Below, piece after piece: positions 4,917 through 5,624 of a stretch of 5,624 nucleotides of DNA. Under the pieces are notes generated by a model. The model saw only the letters and a program-made list of their open reading frames with translations, ran no database searches and had not been told where the DNA came from. The position numbers and the translations under genes were made by a program. The stretch's first letter is position 1. Every line of letters starts with the position of its first letter. This DNA comes from JAVVFH01 sp032250585 (GTDB lineage Bacteria; Pseudomonadota; Gammaproteobacteria; Xanthomonadales; SZUA-36): contig JAVVFH010000229.1 of assembly GCA_032250585.1 (NCBI GenBank), positions 1 through 5,624 on the forward strand, given 5' to 3'.

Positions 4917-5624
4917 TTAAATCGTTGCCCTGGGAATCTTTCCCCGCAGCGCGTCGATGAACTGGCGGGCGTGCAGGTTGCCGCCGGAGATCACACAGAC
5001 CACCTTGCCGCCGCCGGCCCGGCCGGCCAGCGCGGAGGCCACCGGGGCCGCACCCGCGCCTTCGGCGACCACGCGGTTGCGTTCGAACAGCAGGGCGATC
5101 GCCTGGCTGATCTCATCGAGCGGCGCGACCACGCTGCCGTCTATCAGATTCTTCAGCAGCGGCCACATTTCCTGCAGCACGGTGCCGATGCCGATGCCGG
5201 TGATGAAGCAGGTTTCGGCCGGTACATCGAGCGGCCGGCCGGCTTCCAGGCTGGCCGCCAGCGGCGCGCAGTGGGCGGATTCGGCGGCCAGCACACGGGT
5301 GTCGGGTTTCAGCGCGCGCATCGCGCTGGCCACGCCCGCAGCCAGGCCGCCGCCGCCGAACGGAACCAGCACGGTGTCGACGTCGGGCAGGTCCTCGATG
5401 ATTTCGGCGCCGATGGTCGCGTCACCGGCGATCACGTCGTTATTCGCGACCGGGTGGATGAAACGGCCCGGGAGTTCCGGGTCGCCGTGCCGGTTCAGTA
5501 CCCGCCACCAGTCTTCGTCGCTGAGTTGCCGGATGGTCGCGCCGATTCGTTTCAAGGCATCGATTTTGACCTGCGGGGCGTGCGCGGGAAGCAGCACCGT
5601 GCCTTCGATACCCAGTGCACGAGC
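4917..5624 (-). CDS. Threonine/serine dehydratase (PLP fold type II), C-terminal part, cut by window edge
   Basis: This gives 235 residues of a PLP-dependent threonine/serine dehydratase, which deaminates threonine to 2-oxobutyrate (or serine to pyruvate) in the cytoplasm. The frame is open to the right edge and starts in mid-protein with ARALGIEGTVLLPAHAPQVK, the segment that follows the SxxNH motif in this family, so the Schiff-base lysine and N-terminus lie outside. An internal GTG at 5595-5597 is not the real start. Family motifs are FIHPVANNDVIAG, the PLP-phosphate-binding VPFGGGGLAAG, the VAEGAGAAP stretch, and SGGN near the end (VVCVISGGNLHARQ). The protein stops about 20 residues after SGGN, so it has no C-terminal ACT regulatory domain and resembles the catabolic/TdcB or serine-racemase-like form rather than the long biosynthetic IlvA. 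Strong GC bias sets it apart from the adjacent repeats. It is probably a resident metabolic gene. Confidence 0.93.
   Translation of the reverse strand, partial: ARALGIEGTVLLPAHAPQVKIDALKRIGATIRQLSDEDWWRVLNRHGDPELPGRFIHPVANNDVIAGDATIGAEIIEDLPDVDTVLVPFGGGGLAAGVASAMRALKPDTRVLAAESAHCAPLAASLEAGRPLDVPAETCFITGIGIGTVLQEMWPLLKNLIDGSVVAPLDEISQAIALLFERNRVVAEGAGAAPVASALAGRAGGGKVVCVISGGNLHARQFIDALRGKIPRATI

Overview
The window looks like accessory DNA from a GC-rich proteobacterium, most likely a gammaproteobacterium. The evidence for this is the Proteobacteria-type protein families, the GC-rich codon use and the dispersed ATTCCCGC/GCGGGAAT palindromes; the taxonomic call is inference. All genes lie on the minus strand, so transcription runs from high to low coordinates.

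From right to left: (1) 4917-5624 is the 3' part of a PLP-dependent threonine/serine dehydratase, a metabolic gene whose 5' end lies outside the window. (2) 4453-4916 is non-coding and built of repeats: two ~80-bp direct repeats flank a small palindrome-bounded element carrying a gutted GIY-YIG gene. (3) 3358-4452 encodes a class II Fic protein (AMP-transferase fold with a C-terminal winged helix). (4) 1428-3338 is mod, the DNA adenine methyltransferase and specificity subunit of a type III restriction-modification system, starting 19 bp after fic. (5) 885-1427 separates mod from res and holds a complete GIY-YIG nuclease gene inside perfect 30-bp inverted repeats, extra palindromes and a 19-bp tandem array. 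(6) 1-885 is the first 295 codons of res, the translocase/nuclease subunit, running off the left edge.

The simplest reading is a fic-mod-res defence operon next to a housekeeping gene. A GIY-YIG/inverted-repeat unit has settled between mod and res, and a second, non-autonomous copy sits upstream of fic. Mod would recognise and methylate a short asymmetric site. Res would use the Mod-bound site to cleave unmethylated DNA. Fic probably modifies a protein by AMPylation and may autoregulate the operon.

The most noteworthy feature is the pair of related GIY-YIG elements. The full copy is 385 bp (945-1329). The short copy is 163 bp (4582-4744) and arose through a 196-bp internal deletion between CTGA microhomologies. 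This is the same relationship as an autonomous transposon to its MITE, but the only enzyme encoded is a small GIY-YIG nuclease.
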